A stretch of DNA of 64,000 nucleotides from Rhodococcoides kyotonense. Its GTDB lineage: Bacteria; Actinomycetota; Actinomycetes; Mycobacteriales; Mycobacteriaceae. Below, one piece after another: positions 30,874 to 38,336 of the stretch (positions are counted from its first letter, which is position 1; every line of letters begins with the position of its first letter). The stretch is from positions 62,001 to 126,000 of the forward strand of contig NZ_LVHI01000032.1 in the NCBI RefSeq assembly GCF_001645385.1, in the 5' to 3' direction. The notes under the pieces were generated by a model. That model was not told the DNA's origin, did not search any database, and saw only the letters and a list, made by a program, of their open reading frames with translations. The translations under genes and the position numbers were made by a program.

Positions 30874-32355
30874 CTACGCGAGGCTTGCGGACTCCTCGGG
30901 CACCCGCGTCGTCGAGACTCCTCGGTACACGAGACCGGAGATCACGAGCAGAACGACGGTGAGTGCGACGGCAACCCAGGCCGTCGACGTCATGGTCCCG
31001 TCGCCGATGTCGCGGGCACCGGCCGCGGTGTAGGCCATCGGCACGAAGGCCGACATCTGACCCCAGATCGCCGCGTTCGACGCGTACGCCGCGCCGCAGA
31101 CGACGACCTGTACGAGCAGAAGCGCGAGATTGACCGCCTGTCCGACGGCTGCACCGAGCACCCGCTGAATCGCACCTGCGGCGGCGAGGTAGGCGGCCGC
31201 CGAGACCAGCAGGAATGCACCGGCGCCGAGGAGGGCGCCGATCGAGGCGTCGGGTGCGGTGAACGCGAACGCGAGTGCTGCCGCTACACCGACGGCCAGG
31301 GAGGCGACGCCTGCCGCAAGCCAGGAGCGTAGCCCGCGGAGTGACCCTGAATTCTGCGGGCGGCTATCCCGGCTGAGGACGCGCACGAGACTGACGGCCC
31401 CGACAGCACCGACGGCGACGAGTGCGGCGATCAGATACGGCGCGACCGAGGCCTCCGACTCGTCGACCGTCACGGCGGTAGGCGTCGCGGCCGGTGCGCT
31501 CAGTTCCTTGGCCGACGGCAACCCGGCCGTCGCCTCGCTGACGTTCGTCTGGATGCCGCTGACGATGCCCGGGACCGGTTCGACGGATGTGACCAGCTGT
31601 TGCGTGCCCGCGCGCAGCTGCTTGCCGCCGTCGTCGAGCTGGCCGAGTCCGTCCCTGAGCTGGACGGTGGCGTCGCCGATCTGTCCTGTCGCAGTCAGGA
31701 ATTGGCTCGACGGGTCGTTGAGCTCGCTCGACAGCTGACGCGCCCCGCTCTTCAGTTCGGAGAGCTGGCCGAGTGTCTGCGGCCCGAGTCCCTGGGTGTT
31801 CAACGTGTCGATGACGCCGCGAATCTGTGCGGCAGCTTCCTGCGATCCGGGTGTCGGGAATGCGGCGACCTGGGCCGCTGCGGCCTCGAGCTGCGCGGTG
31901 AAGCCTGCCTGCTGCTCACCCAATCCGGTGAGTTGATCGACCACCAGGTCGACGCCACCGCTGATCTGCGACGCGCCGTCGCCGAGCTGACCGATGCCGT
32001 CGCGGTACTGCACCCACCCGTCGGCGAGCTGGACCGTGCCGTCGTGGGCCAGGGTGATGCCGTCGGACAGCTGTCCGGCACCGTCGTTGAGCTGGTTGCC
32101 CCCGTCGGTGAGCTGAGTCAGACCGCCGGACAGCAAGCTGATGGGAAGCCCTGCCCGCTGCAGGTTCTGCCGCGGCGACGCCAGCGGGTCACCGGACGCC
32201 TCGGCGGGCGTTTCGGTGGCAGTGTCCACCCGGACGGTCTCGGCCGGGTCGAGGTCGTAGCCTGCACCGAGTGTGAACGCACCGGCGGCCACCAGCGGGA
32301 AGGCGATGGCAAGGAGTGCAACGGACGGCCTGCGAAGGACACTGGATACGCGCAT
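30874..32355 (-). CDS. YhgE/Pip-like membrane protein with Gly heptad repeats
   Basis: 493 residues. One N-terminal transmembrane helix (residues 9-30), a long outer region with many LxDGxxQLxDG heptads (about 80-270), then about five transmembrane helices at the C-terminus. This matches the YhgE/Pip-type family, which includes phage-infection proteins and relatives of ABC-2 permeases near lipid exporters. The function is not established. The adjacent DHA2 exporter suggests a transport partnership. Confidence 0.72.
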   Translation of the reverse strand: MRVSSVLRRPSVALLAIAFPLVAAGAFTLGAGYDLDPAETVRVDTATETPAEASGDPLASPRQNLQRAGLPISLLSGGLTQLTDGGNQLNDGAGQLSDGITLAHDGTVQLADGWVQYRDGIGQLGDGASQISGGVDLVVDQLTGLGEQQAGFTAQLEAAAAQVAAFPTPGSQEAAAQIRGVIDTLNTQGLGPQTLGQLSELKSGARQLSSELNDPSSQFLTATGQIGDATVQLRDGLGQLDDGGKQLRAGTQQLVTSVEPVPGIVSGIQTNVSEATAGLPSAKELSAPAATPTAVTVDESEASVAPYLIAALVAVGAVGAVSLVRVLSRDSRPQNSGSLRGLRSWLAAGVASLAVGVAAALAFAFTAPDASIGALLGAGAFLLVSAAAYLAAAGAIQRVLGAAVGQAVNLALLLVQVVVCGAAYASNAAIWGQMSAFVPMAYTAAGARDIGDGTMTSTAWVAVALTVVLLVISGLVYRGVSTTRVPEESASLA

Positions 32356-32470
32356 AGTGTCCCTGAGGCTAACCGTCTCGACAGGTCGTCTCGACCACGA
32401 AGAGCCGGTGAAACGGGTGAAAAGCCGGTGCGACCTGGCAGTTTAAGAGTCCTATGAGATTCGGACGCCG

Positions 32471-33067
32471 TCAGCGGTTCCGCGGCAGCAGATCCCACAC
32501 GTGCTGAGTCTCGTTGACCGACGCAACCGATCGATTTCCGTTGCGCGCGTACAGAATCCGAGTAATCGAGCAGTAGTCGATCGGGAAGCCGAGCACCTTC
32601 GGCGTGCCGAGGATGTGTTGCAGCAGGATGTTGACGACGCCGCCGTGCGCGAAGACGACGACGGTATCGCTGTGTTCGACGCCGTCGACCGCGTCCGCGA
32701 TCCCGTCGAGCACACGCGCCCGGAAGGCTGCCTCGTCGACCTGTTCGGGCAGGTGCCCGGCCTTGATCCGCTCGAAGGCGTCGCGGAACTCGGTGCGCGC
32801 GGCTTCGATCGGGATGTAGCCGGCGAAGTCGCGGTCGTACTCGGCGATGCGCTCGTCGGACTCCAACGACAAGCCGAGCTCGGCGGCGAGCACGGTTCCG
32901 GTCTGCACCGCGCGCAGCTGCGTGCTGGCGACGGTCTTCGCGATCGGAAAGCGGGCCAACGCACCTGGAACTCGTTTCGCCTGCTCGTGGCCGAGTTCGT
33001 CGAGCGGTGGGTCGGCCGACACCTCGGACCGTTGCGGGAGTGCGTGGCGCACGAGGATCAGCTGCAC
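32471..33067 (-). CDS. Histidine phosphatase superfamily protein
   Basis: 198 residues. Catalytic core LVRHALPQRSE with His8 (family consensus RHG; here RHA), STQLRAVQT, acid residue region and second His141 in VVFAHGGVV. It resembles phosphoglycerate-mutase-like phosphatases, but the substrate cannot be told. It follows the LysR gene by 4 bases on the same strand and may be its co-transcribed neighbour. Confidence 0.8.
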   Translation of the reverse strand: MQLILVRHALPQRSEVSADPPLDELGHEQAKRVPGALARFPIAKTVASTQLRAVQTGTVLAAELGLSLESDERIAEYDRDFAGYIPIEAARTEFRDAFERIKAGHLPEQVDEAAFRARVLDGIADAVDGVEHSDTVVVFAHGGVVNILLQHILGTPKVLGFPIDYCSITRILYARNGNRSVASVNETQHVWDLLPRNR

Positions 33068-33071
33068 TGCT

Positions 33072-33974
33072 CTACCTAACCACGAGGCTTCTGCCGCTTC
33101 GGATCACCATGGTCCGAAAAGCCTGGACCTGACGCGCGAGCTGACGCGTCGGCCACACCATGCCGATGCGTCGTCGAGCAGACAGGTCGTCGATGCGGAC
33201 CTCGACGGTCTCGGGGCCCTGACCACGCAGGCGCGGCAGAATGCTGACGCCGAGGCCGGCGCCGACGAGACCGCGCACGGTGTGGATGTCCTGGCCCTCG
33301 AACGCGATGTCCGGGGTGATGCCCGACTCCGCCCACAGGTCCTCGCAGATCGAGCGCATGCCGAATCCATGGCCCATCGCGACGTAACTTTCCTCGGCGG
33401 TGTCGGTCAGATTCACCGATTTCCGACGCGCGAGCCGGTGATCGGCGGGCACGACCAGCACGAGTCTCTCCTCGTACAGCTGGAACGAGTTGTCCTCGGT
33501 GTGCTCGGCGCTGAGCGACACGAACGCGACGTCGGCAGACCCGTTGTCGAGACGGTCGAGGCATCGTGTCCGCGCGCCCTGATCGAGCGCGAACGTGACG
33601 GCCGGATGGTCGGCGCGGAACCGTTTGATCAGCGCAGGCACGACGTCCTCGCCGAGCGTGTTCTGGAAGCTGATCGAGATCCGGCCACGTGCACGGGCGT
33701 CGTGCTCGCTCATCGCGTCGAGACCGGCTTCGAGGTCGGCGACGGCTCGTTCGAGGTACGGAACCAGGATGCGTCCCGTCGTCGTCAGCGAGATTCCTCG
33801 ACCCTTCCGCTCGACGATGTCGACCCCGAGAATCGCCGACGCTCTCGCCATCTGACGGCTGACCGTCGGCTGCGGAACGCCGAGCACGTGCGACGCCTCG
33901 GTGATGTGCTCGGTATCGGCGACGGCCAGGATCGTCGGAATGAGCGGGAGCAATGCCGCTGCCTCGTCGCGCAT
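33072..33974 (-). CDS. LysR-family transcriptional regulator
   Basis: 300 residues. N-terminal winged HTH (EASHVLGVPQPTVSRQMARASAILGVDIVERKGRGI), then a periplasmic-binding-like effector domain. Divergent from an MFS transporter whose start lies 85 bases away, the usual arrangement in which the regulator activates its neighbour in response to the transporter's substrate. A T-N11-A half-palindrome, TGCATTGGACGTA, near 34017-34029 is a candidate LysR box. Confidence 0.88.
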   Translation of the reverse strand: MRDEAAALLPLIPTILAVADTEHITEASHVLGVPQPTVSRQMARASAILGVDIVERKGRGISLTTTGRILVPYLERAVADLEAGLDAMSEHDARARGRISISFQNTLGEDVVPALIKRFRADHPAVTFALDQGARTRCLDRLDNGSADVAFVSLSAEHTEDNSFQLYEERLVLVVPADHRLARRKSVNLTDTAEESYVAMGHGFGMRSICEDLWAESGITPDIAFEGQDIHTVRGLVGAGLGVSILPRLRGQGPETVEVRIDDLSARRRIGMVWPTRQLARQVQAFRTMVIRSGRSLVVR

Positions 33975-34058
33975 AGAGCCAATGATATCGCCGACGCATG
34001 AAAAGCGGTGCCGTCATGCATTGGACGTATGTTCCCCACGACTTCTAACGTCGAGGCA

Positions 34059-35267
34059 ATGAGTGCATCGGTCAGTGAAGTCCAGCGGTATGGCTGGGAG
34101 GGGCATCCGCGGGGATCGCGCGAGTACAAGAAACTCGTCGCCGCGCTGTTGTTCGCCGGCATCGCGACGTTCGCTCAGCTGTACTCGGTGCAGGGCATCC
34201 TGCCGCTCATCGCGTCGAACCTGCAGATCACGCCGTCGCAGTCGTCTCTTGCGGTCGGGTTGGCGACCGTCGGCGTCGCCGTGTCGGTCCTGCCGTGGTC
34301 GATCGTCGCCGACCGCATCGGACGCGTCCGTGCCATGTCCGTCTCCATCGTCGTCGCGACGATGTTGGGACTCGTCGTTCCGCTGTCCGGTTCGCTACCG
34401 ATGCTGCTGTCGCTACGTTTCTTCGAGGGCGCGGCTCTCGGCGGACTGCCCGCGATCGCCATCGCCTACCTGAGCGAGGAGGTCCACCGCAGCCACACCG
34501 CGCTCGCTGCCGCGACCTACGTCTCGGGCACGACGCTCGGTGGGCTGCTCGGACGCATCGTCGCGGGACCCGTCGGCGAATTCACGAACTGGCGTGTCGG
34601 GACGTTGACCGTGTCGATCATCGCGGCCGTCGCCGCAGGCCTCTTCCTGTTTCTGGCCCCCACGCCGCGACGGTTCGTCGGTGGCACGTCCGACGGGCCG
34701 TCACTCGGGGCACGGCTGTGGGCGAACCTGCGCGAACCGAGCATGCTCGCGCTGTACTCGCAGGGCTTCCTGCTGATGGGCGGGTTCGTCACGATCTACA
34801 ACTTCCTCGGTTTCCGCCTCGAAAGTGCGCAGTTCGGTCTGCCGCAGTCGCTGATCAGCCTGATCTTCGTCGCGTACCTGAGCGGCACGGTGTCGTCACG
34901 AGTCGCCGGGCAGTTGGCCGTCAAGCATGGCCGTGGTCCGGTACTCGCGGGGTCGACGGCCGTCATGATCGCCGGTGTCGCGCTGACGATCAGCAGCAAT
35001 CTGATCGTCATTCTGGTCGGACTCGTCATCCTGACCGTCGGATTCTTCGCCGCCCACGCGATCGCGTCGGGCTGGACGGGTCAACGCGCGACGGTCGGCC
35101 GCGCTCAGGCCACGTCGCTGTACAACCTCTTCTACTACGGCGGCTCGTCCCTCGTCGGCTGGGTCGGCGGCGTCGTCTACCAGCAGTTCGGCTGGACGGC
35201 GATGGCGGTGTTCGTCGCGAGTCTTGCGGTCGCCGCGGCCGCCGCTGCGCGGCTCGTGCGCGGATAG
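34059..35267 (+). CDS. MFS transporter (YnfM/AraJ-like)
   Basis: 402 residues from ATG 34059 (MSASVSEVQRY), chosen because GAGG lies 5 bases upstream; ATG 34029 is an alternative. About 12 transmembrane helices with motif A IVADRIGRVRAMS and GGLLGRIVAGP. Divergently paired with LysR, so probably inducible. The substrate is not predictable; relatives export sugars, arabinose-like compounds or drugs. The 3' end folds into a hairpin around the stop codon. Confidence 0.85.
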   Translation: MSASVSEVQRYGWEGHPRGSREYKKLVAALLFAGIATFAQLYSVQGILPLIASNLQITPSQSSLAVGLATVGVAVSVLPWSIVADRIGRVRAMSVSIVVATMLGLVVPLSGSLPMLLSLRFFEGAALGGLPAIAIAYLSEEVHRSHTALAAATYVSGTTLGGLLGRIVAGPVGEFTNWRVGTLTVSIIAAVAAGLFLFLAPTPRRFVGGTSDGPSLGARLWANLREPSMLALYSQGFLLMGGFVTIYNFLGFRLESAQFGLPQSLISLIFVAYLSGTVSSRVAGQLAVKHGRGPVLAGSTAVMIAGVALTISSNLIVILVGLVILTVGFFAAHAIASGWTGQRATVGRAQATSLYNLFYYGGSSLVGWVGGVVYQQFGWTAMAVFVASLAVAAAAAARLVRG

Positions 35268-35292
35268 TCGGGCCAGGGTGCAACTATCCGCG
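35259..35292. terminator. Hairpin around the MFS stop codon
   Basis: CGCGGATAGT (35259-35268, containing the stop TAG) pairs perfectly with ACTATCCGCG (35283-35292) around a 14-nt loop. Its loop and right arm resemble those of the hairpin at 11434-11477. Confidence 0.65.
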
Positions 35293-35310
35293 GACGGGTG
35301 CGAAGCGCAC

Positions 35311-35601
35311 TCACGCGGTGACGAACGCGATCACGACCAGGGCGTACACCGTGACCGCGACCGCCAGTAGGACCACGCTCAGGTAGCCGAGAATCAGCCC
35401 GGCCAGCGCGATCCCGGCACCCTGCTCACCGGTTCGCTTGATCTGGTTGCGCGCGATATGGCCGAGAACGACGGCGACGACGCCCGCAATGCCGGTGAAC
35501 AGCCCGAAGACGCCGCAGATCAGCGCACCGATCGCCATCGTGTTCGTTCGACGGGGAGGCTGAAATCGGTAGCCCGGATACGGTCCCTGCTGATAGGCCA
35601 T
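35311..35601 (-). CDS. DUF4190-type small membrane protein
   Basis: 96 residues from the ATG at 35601 (MAYQQGPYPGYRF); an ATG two codons earlier is possible. A Pro/Gly/Tyr-rich N-terminus of 20 residues, then two transmembrane helices around HIARNQIKRTGEQGAGIALAGLILG, the signature loop of DUF4190 proteins. Role unknown. It converges on the MFS gene. Confidence 0.75.
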   Translation of the reverse strand: MAYQQGPYPGYRFQPPRRTNTMAIGALICGVFGLFTGIAGVVAVVLGHIARNQIKRTGEQGAGIALAGLILGYLSVVLLAVAVTVYALVVIAFVTA

Positions 35602-35646
35602 CAGCAAAGTCTCGCATCGGCCCGAATATCGGGCAATTCGGTCGTG

Positions 35647-35829
35647 TCAGACCGCAGCTGCCAGCGCCACCGTCAACGGCACGACGCTGAGACAGCAGAT
35701 CGCCGCCACCAGAAGGGCGATGACGCGTCGGCGATTCCATCGTTGCTGAGCGCCTGCGGCTGCAGACACGAACAAGACGAATCCGACGCACACCGACGCG
35801 ATGGTGACGGCGACCGGCCAGGAGATCAT
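35647..35829 (-). CDS. Small two-helix membrane protein, hypothetical
   Basis: 60 residues from the ATG at 35829 (MISWPVAVTIASVC). Two hydrophobic helices (about 4-24 and 38-58) flank a basic loop, QQRWNRRR. No family recognised. It starts 8 bases before the stop of the PPOX gene region upstream on the same strand, so it is probably co-transcribed with it. A longer frame upstream overlaps that gene and is unlikely. Confidence 0.5.
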   Translation of the reverse strand: MISWPVAVTIASVCVGFVLFVSAAAGAQQRWNRRRVIALLVAAICCLSVVPLTVALAAAV

Positions 35830-35836
35830 GCGGAGG

Positions 35837-36238
35837 TCACGAGCTGACTTTGCCCCACCCGACGTAGGCGTCGACCTCGAGATACCCGGTGACACGCGCC
35901 TGGTCGCGCACGGGATACGGCTCACCCGTGTAGTGAGTCGAGATGCGGTCGATGTCGACGAGGTTCGGGTCGTCCTGCAGCGTGATGGTGCCGTGGACGG
36001 TGACGTGGGTGTACCAGCTGGCCTCGTCGAGCACGGAGATGGAGACCTTGGGGTTGGCCTTGATGTGTTCGAGGCGCTTACGGTCGGCCTGGAAGTTGAG
36101 GACGATCTTGTCGTCTTCCCACAGGTACCAGGTGGGAGCGGTGATGGGCGTTCCGTCGGCGCGCACGACGGCCATGACGGCCGGGTTCGGCTTCTTCAGG
36201 AGTTCGACGGCATCTGCAGGCAACGGTGGCTTCGGCAT
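35837..36238 (-). CDS. PPOX-class flavin/F420-dependent oxidoreductase
   Basis: 133 residues, a single split beta-barrel of the pyridoxamine 5'-phosphate oxidase-like class: PAVMAVVRADGTPITAPTWYLWEDDKIVLN, then ADRKRLEHIKANPKVSISV. Such small actinobacterial proteins bind F420 or a flavin; several reduce biliverdin or quinones, but the substrate of this one is unknown. The C-terminal GWGKVSS is typical of the group. Confidence 0.85.
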   Translation of the reverse strand: MPKPPLPADAVELLKKPNPAVMAVVRADGTPITAPTWYLWEDDKIVLNFQADRKRLEHIKANPKVSISVLDEASWYTHVTVHGTITLQDDPNLVDIDRISTHYTGEPYPVRDQARVTGYLEVDAYVGWGKVSS

Positions 36239-36285
36239 GTAGCCAAAGGTACCCAGCGCGTCGAAAACCTACTCCACTCCCGCCC

Positions 36286-36337
36286 AGATCGAGGTTGTGC
36301 CCACGAAAACCGTGTTTCGCCGGCACAACCTCGATCT
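36286..36337. terminator. 16-bp perfect hairpin between fabH-like gene and PPOX gene
   Basis: AGATCGAGGTTGTGCC (36286-36301) and GGCACAACCTCGATCT (36322-36337) are exact complements. The 20-nt spacer itself can pair (CGAAAAC with GTTTCG). It lies 12 bases after the ketoacyl synthase stop codon on the minus strand. No U-tract. Confidence 0.7.
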
Positions 36338-36349
36338 CGACGCGATGTG

Positions 36350-37357
36350 TTACAGCTTCGGAAGCTTGACGACCTGGCCCGCGTAGGAGAGGCCGGCGCC
36401 GAATGCGAGCAGCAGCGCGGAATCGCCCGGCTTGACCTTGCCGGTGCGCAGCAGCTCTTCCATCGCCAGCGGGATCGACGCGGCCGACGTGTTGCCGGTC
36501 TCGGCGATGTCGTTGGCGACAGGCGTCTCGTCGGGCAGGTTCAGGCTCTTGGCGAGAAGCTCGGTGATGCGGCTGTTGGCCTGGTGCGGGACGAAGGCAT
36601 GGACCTCGTCGGCTTTCATGCCCGCGACGTCGAGAACCTTCTGTGCGGCCTTGCCCATCTCGAACGCGGCCCAGCGGAAGACGGAGATGCCGTTCATCTT
36701 GATCCACGGACGCTCGGCGTCCGCAGTGGTGATGTAGTCGTACCAGTCGATGGTCTGGACGATGGCGTCGGACTGCGATCCGTCCGAACCCCAGACGACG
36801 GGTCCGATCTCGGTCTCGTCGCTGGCTCCGACCACGACGGCACCCGCGCCGTCGGCGAAGATGAATCGCGTCGTGCGGTCGTACGGGTCGGTGGTGAGGC
36901 TGAGCTGTTCGGCACCGATGACCAGCACGTGCTGGGCGGTGCCCGCCTTGACCAGGTCGGATGCGACGGCCAGTGCGTAGCAGAATCCAGCACATCCGGC
37001 GCAGATGTCGAATGCGGCCGGGCCCTTGGTGCCGAGACCGTGCGCGACCTTCGCGGCGGCCTGCGGAGTGAGTTCGAGATGCGTCGACGTCGCCACGATG
37101 ACGGTGTCGATCTGGTCGGCGGAGACGCCGCTGGCCTCGAGTGCCTTCTTGCCTGCCTCGATGGACATCTTGACGACGTTGTCCTCGGGCTCGGCGAAAC
37201 GTCGGTTCTTGATCCCGGACCGCGTCTGAATCCACTCGTCGCTCGAGTCGATGAACTCACAGATCTCGTCGTTGGTCACGACTCGTTCGGGCCTGTAGAC
37301 GCCCAAACCGAGAAGCTTGGACTGACGACCCTGGGTCGTGCTGATCGGCGTACCCAT
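36350..37357 (-). CDS. fabH: 3-oxoacyl-ACP synthase III (FabH-like)
   Basis: 335 residues. The KAS III triad is complete: Cys122 in CAGCAGF, His258 in VPHQAN and Asn289 in AETGNTSAAS. It condenses an acyl-CoA with malonyl-ACP; in mycolate-making actinomycetes FabH links the FAS-I products to FAS-II elongation. Length and motifs are standard. It is not beside other fatty-acid genes here, so a role in a specialised pathway cannot be excluded. Confidence 0.9.
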   Translation of the reverse strand: MGTPISTTQGRQSKLLGLGVYRPERVVTNDEICEFIDSSDEWIQTRSGIKNRRFAEPEDNVVKMSIEAGKKALEASGVSADQIDTVIVATSTHLELTPQAAAKVAHGLGTKGPAAFDICAGCAGFCYALAVASDLVKAGTAQHVLVIGAEQLSLTTDPYDRTTRFIFADGAGAVVVGASDETEIGPVVWGSDGSQSDAIVQTIDWYDYITTADAERPWIKMNGISVFRWAAFEMGKAAQKVLDVAGMKADEVHAFVPHQANSRITELLAKSLNLPDETPVANDIAETGNTSAASIPLAMEELLRTGKVKPGDSALLLAFGAGLSYAGQVVKLPKL

Positions 37358-37432
37358 CTCTGGTTCCCTTCGTGCTACCGCGCCATCGCCGGGCTTGGGC
37401 TCGGGTCTTGGGCTGCGGGCTCGGGGAACACG

Positions 37433-38320
37433 TTACGTGTCGACGCCTTCGTGATGTGACACCAACCTCGCTATCAGGCCCGACACGACCTCCGGCTGGT
37501 CGATCATCGCGTGATGATGGGCGTCGTCGACGACGGCGAACTCGGCGTTCAGATACTGCGCGAGCCGTCGTTGTTTGCGAATCCACGCGCGCCCCCATGG
37601 CGTCGGGCGCCCGGTGTGGGCGGCGGCGACCGTGACGGGCACGTCCGGCATGAGTGTCCGACGACGGATCGCATTCAGCTCGCTCGCCATGTCGGGGTAG
37701 ACGAAGTTCTCGATCATCGCGGCTTCCAGGTACGACGGGGTGCGGTAGATCTGCCGAATCCAGTCGTACGTCTCGATCGGAATGCCGTCAGGCGGGATCG
37801 AGTGGTTGAGAATTCTGCGCACCGTCGGCCCGAGCACGTACTGCACACCGCTCGCGCTCGACGTCGTGGCGAGGCCGTACGCCGCCGATATGCGTATCGA
37901 CTTCGGGATCACCGCCCACGGGTCGCGTTCGGCACTGGAGTCGAGCAGCAGAATGCCCGCCGTTCGGCTCGGGTGCAGCCGGGCGAACGCCTCGGCGTAG
38001 AACCCGGCGATCGAGTGGCCGACGACGTAAGCCTGCTCGGTGAGTCCCACTGCGTCGAGTACCGCGAGGATGCGGTCGGCCTCCCCGGCGGCCGTCGGCG
38101 TCGTTCCGCGCGGTAGTGGTTCGCTGAGCCCGAAGCCCGGGCGGTCGAACACGACGACGGTGTGGAACGGCGACAGGATGTCCACACAGTCGTTCCAATC
38201 GAACCAGTTACCTCCGAGTCCGCCGCACAGCACGACCGCCGGACCGCCGCCCGTGACGAGTACGTGGGTACGCAGACCATGCACTGTCACGAACTCGCCG
38301 GGTGGTTTCATGTGAAACAT
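37433..38320 (-). CDS. Alpha/beta-fold hydrolase
   Basis: About 295 residues. Fold landmarks: VLCGGLGGNWFDW, FDRPGFGLSEP, nucleophile elbow VGHSIAG (Ser), and a C-terminal HHHAMIDQPE with the likely catalytic His. No signal peptide. Two ATG codons (38320 and 38311) are possible starts, and both lie inside a near-match to the ParB site parS. No clear ribosome binding site. It follows lysX on the same strand by 16 bases. Substrate unknown. Confidence 0.8.
   Translation of the reverse strand: MFHMKPPGEFVTVHGLRTHVLVTGGGPAVVLCGGLGGNWFDWNDCVDILSPFHTVVVFDRPGFGLSEPLPRGTTPTAAGEADRILAVLDAVGLTEQAYVVGHSIAGFYAEAFARLHPSRTAGILLLDSSAERDPWAVIPKSIRISAAYGLATTSSASGVQYVLGPTVRRILNHSIPPDGIPIETYDWIRQIYRTPSYLEAAMIENFVYPDMASELNAIRRRTLMPDVPVTVAAAHTGRPTPWGRAWIRKQRRLAQYLNAEFAVVDDAHHHAMIDQPEVVSGLIARLVSHHEGVDT
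38304..38319. promoter_or_regulatory. Near-match to the ParB binding site parS
   Basis: GGTTTCATGTGAAACA differs from the universal parS TGTTTCACGTGAAACA at 2 of 16 positions. It overlaps the possible start codons of the alpha/beta hydrolase. parS sites cluster near oriC, which fits this origin-proximal window, but the central C to T change breaks perfect symmetry. Confidence 0.5.
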
Positions 38321-38336
38321 TCCAGCGTCGACGCCG

